This document shows positions 59,824-64,000 of a stretch of 64,000 nucleotides of DNA, one piece after another. The notes beneath the pieces are model-generated. The model had not been told where the DNA came from and made no database searches. It worked only from the letters and a program-made list of their open reading frames with translations. Within the stretch, counting starts at the first letter, position 1, and every line of letters begins with the position of its first letter. The position numbers and the translations under genes were made by a program. Source of the DNA: Sphingobacterium sp. FBM7-1 (GTDB lineage: Bacteria; Bacteroidota; Bacteroidia; Sphingobacteriales; Sphingobacteriaceae); assembly GCF_020687765.1 (NCBI RefSeq), contig NZ_JAJEWJ010000005.1, forward strand, positions 1 to 64,000, given 5' to 3'.

Positions 59824-60699
59824 ATGAAACTTACGCTGGGTTTTTCCCCTTGTCCGAACGATACCTTTATTTTTGACGCCTTGATCCATCGTAAAATTGA
59901 CACCGGTGGAATAGCGTTTGATGTCCAATATCGCGATGTGGAAACGCTCAACGAAAAAGCATTTCGAGGCGAGCTGGATATCACCAAATTGAGCTATCAC
60001 GCATTTGCATATGCGGTTAACGATTACGAATTATTGGATGCCGGTAGTGCGCTGGGGAGGGGAGTAGGGCCTTTATTAATTGCGAAAGACCCGGAACTTG
60101 CCCGAGAGCTACAGGAACTGCTAGCGACAGCGGGCAAACCGACGGATCGCGAAAAGAATTTGAAAATCGGTATTCCGGGAAAGTATACGACGGCTAATTT
60201 TTTACTGGGTCTGGCCTTTCCGGCCTTGCAGCATAAGGTCGCCTTGGTTTTCTCGGATATTGAACAGGCATTACTGGACGGTGTTATTGATCTTGGCTTG
60301 ATTATCCACGAAAATAGGTTTACCTACGAAGCGAAAGGGCTATACAAGGTGGTCGATCTAGGTGATTTCTGGGAGCAGACGACGAACAGTCCCATACCCT
60401 TGGGAGGGATTGTAATTAAACGAGGATTGGACGAGCAACTTAAACTAACTGTCAACCGCTTAATACGGGAAAGTGTACAGTTTGCCTTCGCCCATCCGAA
60501 ATCGGGACTGGATTATATCCGTTCGTATGCACAGGAGATGGAAGAAGAGGTCATGTACAAACACATCGATCTTTACGTGAATAGGTATTCCGAGCACCTG
60601 GGAACCGAAGGACGCCGCGCTATTCAGGAAATGTTTGATCAGGCACGGGCACGGCAACTTATTCCGCCGACGGATAAGCGACTTTTCCTAACCGCTTGA
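59824..60699 (+). CDS. mqnD: 1,4-dihydroxy-6-naphthoate synthase
   Basis: 291 aa. It splits cyclic dehypoxanthinyl futalosine to 1,4-dihydroxy-6-naphthoate in the futalosine menaquinone pathway. Family segments: GFSPCPNDTFIFDAL (6-20), DVETLNEKAFRGELDITKLSYHA, GRGVGPLLI, IPGKYTTANFL, LDGVIDLGLIIHENRFTY and LPIPLGGI-like SPIPLGGIVIKR. These separate MqnD from MqnA. It forms the periplasmic-binding-protein-like fold without a signal peptide. mqnB is 39 kb upstream, while mqnA and mqnC are outside the window. Confidence 0.94.
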   Translation: MKLTLGFSPCPNDTFIFDALIHRKIDTGGIAFDVQYRDVETLNEKAFRGELDITKLSYHAFAYAVNDYELLDAGSALGRGVGPLLIAKDPELARELQELLATAGKPTDREKNLKIGIPGKYTTANFLLGLAFPALQHKVALVFSDIEQALLDGVIDLGLIIHENRFTYEAKGLYKVVDLGDFWEQTTNSPIPLGGIVIKRGLDEQLKLTVNRLIRESVQFAFAHPKSGLDYIRSYAQEMEEEVMYKHIDLYVNRYSEHLGTEGRRAIQEMFDQARARQLIPPTDKRLFLTA

Positions 60700-60774
60700 T
60701 TCGGACACAGGTGCGGTTTGTCCTTGGTTACAAAAAAATAAACTGGAATCCTGTTAGTTATCACATGTAATAAT

Positions 60775-60782
60775 TAAATTTG
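60775..60782 (+). promoter_or_regulatory. -7 element of the secA promoter
   Basis: TAAATTTG, followed by C, matches TAnnTTTG and lies 77 bp before the secA ATG. No clear -33 TTG at the expected distance. Confidence 0.5.
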
Positions 60783-60859
60783 CCCGGTTAGTGCCAAAAT
60801 GTCTGCAAAATAGTATTGGATTCATTATTGCACGCGGTATACGGAGATAAGAAAATATT

Positions 60860-63800
60860 ATGTTAAAATTTTTAAGTAAGTTATTTGGCAGTAAGTCCGA
60901 ACGAGATATAAAGTCTATTCAGCATCTTGTCGATAAGATAAAAGTCGAGTACGAAAAATTATCCGCGTTAAGCCACGATGAGCTGCGGGTGAAAACAACC
61001 GATTTTAAGAACCGAATCAAAGCATATTTAGCGGATATAGACGAAGAAATAGCCTCTTTAAAAGCAGAAGCCGATCAGGATGATGTGGAGATGGGGACTA
61101 AAACCGAACTTTACGAAAAAGTCGATAAACTAGCGAAGGATCGGGATAAAAAACTCGAAGAGGTACTATTGGAAATCCTACCCGAAGCTTTCGCAGTGGT
61201 AAAAGATACAGCACGCCGTTTAACAGAAAATAAAGAGATTGAAGTTACGGCTACCGATTTCGACCGAGAATTGGCGGCACGTAAACCAAATGTGGTGGTG
61301 GAAGGTGACAAAGCGATTTGGAAAAACTCTTGGATGGCAGCTGGCACGGAAGTTACCTGGAATATGGTGCATTACGATGTACAGCTTATTGGAGGTATTG
61401 TTTTGCATGAAGGTAAGATTGCCGAGATGTCCACGGGTGAGGGTAAGACTTTAGTGGGTACTCTGCCGACCTACTTAAATGCGCTATCGGGACAAGGCGT
61501 ACATATTGTGACGGTCAACGATTACCTCGCACGCCGTGACTCGGAATGGAATGGTCCTTTGTTTGAGTTCCACGGATTGAGTGTAGATTGTATCGACAAA
61601 CATCAGCCAAATTCGCCGCAACGTAAAAAAGCATATCTTTCGGATATTGTATACGGTACAAATAACGAGTTTGGTTTTGATTATTTGCGGGATAATATGA
61701 CGCAGACACCCGATTCTATGGTGCAGCGCAAATTGCATTTTGCCATGATCGATGAGGTTGACTCCGTTTTGATTGATGACGCGCGGACGCCGCTAATTAT
61801 CTCTGGACCTATCCCACGTGGTGACCAACATGAGTTTTACCAGCTCAAACCACGTATCGAACGTTTGGTGAGTGCGCAAAAAGCCTATGTAAATACGGTT
61901 TTTAACGAAGCGAAAAAAGCCATTGCAAATGGCGATACGGACGTAGAAGGTGGAGGCATGGCTTTGTTACGTGCGTATCGGGGTTTGCCGAAAAATAAGG
62001 CTTTGATAAAATTCTTATCTGAAGGTAACCACCGGCAGCTGTTGCAAAAAGTGGAAAACCACTATATGGCGGAACAGAGCCGTAACATGCCCAAGGTGGA
62101 TGCCGAACTGTTTTTTGTGATCGATGAAAAAAACAACCAGGTAGAACTGAGCGAAAAAGGGATCGAATTAATTACCGCTTCGGGCGAGGATCCTAATTTC
62201 TTTATTATGCCGGATGTGGGCTCCGAAATCGCCGATATCGAGAATCTAGAGATATCCTTAGAAGAAAAAGCACAGAAAAAAGAAGAGTTACTACGGGATT
62301 ACGCCATCAAATCCGAGCGTATCCATTCGATAAATCAATTGCTTAAAGCGTATACCTTATTTGAAATTGACGATCAGTATATTGTTGATGAAGGTAAGGT
62401 GAAGATTGTGGACGAACAAACGGGTCGTATCATGGAGGGACGCCGTTATTCGGATGGTCTACACCAGGCGATTGAAGCCAAGGAAAATGTGAAGGTAGAG
62501 GATGCCACGCAAACGTATGCAACCATTACTTTACAGAATTATTTCCGGATGTACCATAAGCTGTCTGGAATGACGGGTACGGCCTCTACAGAAGCGGGAG
62601 AACTTTGGCAGATTTATAAGTTGGACGTGGTGGAAATCCCCACCAATAGGCCGATCCAACGGGATGATCGCCAGGATTTGATTTACCGCACTGCGAGAGA
62701 GAAATATAATGCCGTAGCGCAAGAAATTCAGGTGCTGACCGAGGCGGGAAGACCGGTACTTGTGGGTACTACTTCGGTAGAAATTTCAGAATTGCTTAGC
62801 CGGATGTTGAAATTGCGCGGGATCAAGCATAATGTATTGAATGCGAAACTTCACCAAAAAGAAGCGGATATCGTTGCGGAAGCGGGCCGGCCGGGGCAGG
62901 TAACAATTGCTACCAACATGGCAGGACGGGGTACGGATATTAAGCTGACAGAAGAAGTTATCCAGGCTGGAGGTTTAGCAATTATCGGTACGGAGAGACA
63001 TGAGTCGCGCCGGGTTGACCGTCAGTTACGCGGACGGGCGGGCCGTCAGGGAGATCCAGGATCGTCCCAGTTCTTTGTGTCTTTGGAAGATAACCTCATG
63101 CGTTTGTTTGCCTCCGAAAGGATTTCCAACATCATGGTGAAAATGGGTGTGGAAGAAGGGGAAGTGATGCAGCATAGTATGCTGACAAAATCGATCGAAA
63201 GAGCACAACGCAAAGTAGAGGAGAATAACTTTGGTATTCGTAAACGCTTGCTGGAATACGATGATGTGATGAACTCCCAGCGTACCGTGATTTATACCAA
63301 GCGAAAAAACGCCTTGTTTGGGGAGCGTTTGGACGTGGATCTGAATAATACGATCTACGACGTGGTGGAAGATATTGTATCGGAAGCGAAAGAGGGTGGA
63401 ACGTACGAAGAGTTCCAAATTGAGGTGATTCGTCTGTTTGCCGTTAATCCGGAAATTACCGAAGAGGAGTTTGCACAAAGCGGCTTGGCTATCTTAACGG
63501 ATAAACTCTTTGAGCAGGTGCTTACGCACTATCAGCATAAGTCAAAACATATAGCAGAGCAAACACTTCCGGTGTTAACGAACGTGCTGGCAGAACGTGG
63601 AGCGATGATAGAAAATGTTGTTATACCGTTCACAGATGGTATTCGTGGCATACAAGTTGCGACGAATCTGCAAAAAGCAGTAGCGTCCGAGGGGAAAGAT
63701 GTCTTTAGATCGTTTGAAAAAGGCATTGTTTTAGCGTTGATCGACGAGGCTTGGAAAGAGCATCTCCGGGAAATGGATGATCTAAAGCAATCGGTACAGA

Positions 63801-64000
63801 ATGCGGTATACGAACAAAAGGACCCGATTATTATTTATAAAATGGAAGCCTATAATCTTTTCAAAAGCATGTTGGCTTCGATGAACAAGGAGATTGTAAG
63901 TTTCTTATTTAAAGGAGAAATACCGGGACAGCAACAGGAACCACAAAACGTTCGCGAGGCACGTCCGGTACAACAGCAGCCTGCACAGGTTAAAGCAACT
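60860..64000 (+). CDS. secA: Preprotein translocase subunit SecA, partial (C-terminus beyond window)
   Basis: 1047 codons are in view and the frame is still open at the window edge. SecA drives protein export through SecYEG with ATP. It starts [10 protein letters not shown] at ATG 60860. NBD1: Walker A TGEGKT (192-197), [17 protein letters not shown] (DEAD-like), then the preprotein cross-linking domain, with a Bacteroidota-type insertion. NBD2: [38 protein letters not shown]. The helical wing and scaffold follow, then a Gln-rich linker (GQQQEPQN) leading to the missing zinc-binding tail. Its own promoter lies at 60775. It is listed here although the stop codon is not visible. Confidence 0.97.
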   Translation, partial: MLKFLSKLFGSKSERDIKSIQHLVDKIKVEYEKLSALSHDELRVKTTDFKNRIKAYLADIDEEIASLKAEADQDDVEMGTKTELYEKVDKLAKDRDKKLEEVLLEILPEAFAVVKDTARRLTENKEIEVTATDFDRELAARKPNVVVEGDKAIWKNSWMAAGTEVTWNMVHYDVQLIGGIVLHEGKIAEMSTGEGKTLVGTLPTYLNALSGQGVHIVTVNDYLARRDSEWNGPLFEFHGLSVDCIDKHQPNSPQRKKAYLSDIVYGTNNEFGFDYLRDNMTQTPDSMVQRKLHFAMIDEVDSVLIDDARTPLIISGPIPRGDQHEFYQLKPRIERLVSAQKAYVNTVFNEAKKAIANGDTDVEGGGMALLRAYRGLPKNKALIKFLSEGNHRQLLQKVENHYMAEQSRNMPKVDAELFFVIDEKNNQVELSEKGIELITASGEDPNFFIMPDVGSEIADIENLEISLEEKAQKKEELLRDYAIKSERIHSINQLLKAYTLFEIDDQYIVDEGKVKIVDEQTGRIMEGRRYSDGLHQAIEAKENVKVEDATQTYATITLQNYFRMYHKLSGMTGTASTEAGELWQIYKLDVVEIPTNRPIQRDDRQDLIYRTAREKYNAVAQEIQVLTEAGRPVLVGTTSVEISELLSRMLKLRGIKHNVLNAKLHQKEADIVAEAGRPGQVTIATNMAGRGTDIKLTEEVIQAGGLAIIGTERHESRRVDRQLRGRAGRQGDPGSSQFFVSLEDNLMRLFASERISNIMVKMGVEEGEVMQHSMLTKSIERAQRKVEENNFGIRKRLLEYDDVMNSQRTVIYTKRKNALFGERLDVDLNNTIYDVVEDIVSEAKEGGTYEEFQIEVIRLFAVNPEITEEEFAQSGLAILTDKLFEQVLTHYQHKSKHIAEQTLPVLTNVLAERGAMIENVVIPFTDGIRGIQVATNLQKAVASEGKDVFRSFEKGIVLALIDEAWKEHLREMDDLKQSVQNAVYEQKDPIIIYKMEAYNLFKSMLASMNKEIVSFLFKGEIPGQQQEPQNVREARPVQQQPAQVKAT

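Noticed and set aside
1..64000. CRISPR arrays, rRNA operons and insertion sequences
   Set aside because: No regularly spaced direct repeats, rRNA segments or transposase genes were seen on either strand.

Overview
The window is chromosomal DNA from a Bacteroidota bacterium, most likely of the Sphingobacteriaceae (inference from gene content; no search was run). The signs are TAnnTTTG-type -7 promoter elements before many genes, almost no Shine-Dalgarno sequences, a GldH lipoprotein, a RicT homologue starting MGCGNC, a DUF3078 protein, a long Ig-like lipoprotein, and two futalosine-pathway menaquinone genes.

Positions 1-7640 are an AT-rich mobile island. It holds a gene broken at its 5' end, a tyrosine recombinase, an excisionase-like HTH protein, a phage/plasmid-type replication initiator with a small partner, and a cargo block. 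The cargo is an XRE repressor divergent from an SH3/membrane protein with a 16-bp palindrome inside the shared promoter, then an agmatine-deiminase-family enzyme and a DUF4238 protein. The island abuts the 3' end of a tRNA-Arg(CCU) gene at 7646-7717, a classic integration target.

From 7.9 kb on the content is core genome. 7.9-14.8 kb: peroxiredoxin, thioredoxin, a PIG-L/ThuA-like fusion and a sodium:solute symporter, with a 39-aa gene between them that is easily missed. 13.9-20.1 kb (minus): peptidoglycan hydrolases, an O-methyltransferase, folE and a QueD-like enzyme. 20.2-24.6 kb: mqnB, pdhB, gcvH, anmK. 24.6-30.3 kb (minus): cdsA, a CPBP protease, a zinc-ribbon protein, NIF3 and an RsmI-like methyltransferase.

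The middle, 31-52 kb, looks like the replication origin region. Two parS-like palindromes, one identical to the 16-bp consensus, precede mnmG. The divergent nadB/nadA gap (38746-39233) carries a cluster of DnaA boxes next to AT-rich DNA and is the best oriC candidate. scpA, dxs, dnaA, holB and dnaN follow within 13 kb. The putative dnaA promoter has its own DnaA box.

52-64 kb holds a DedA protein, yicC-gmk-nadD, a 690-bp hairpin-rich noncoding stretch, kduD-kduI for uronate breakdown, surE, mqnD, and secA, which runs off the right edge.
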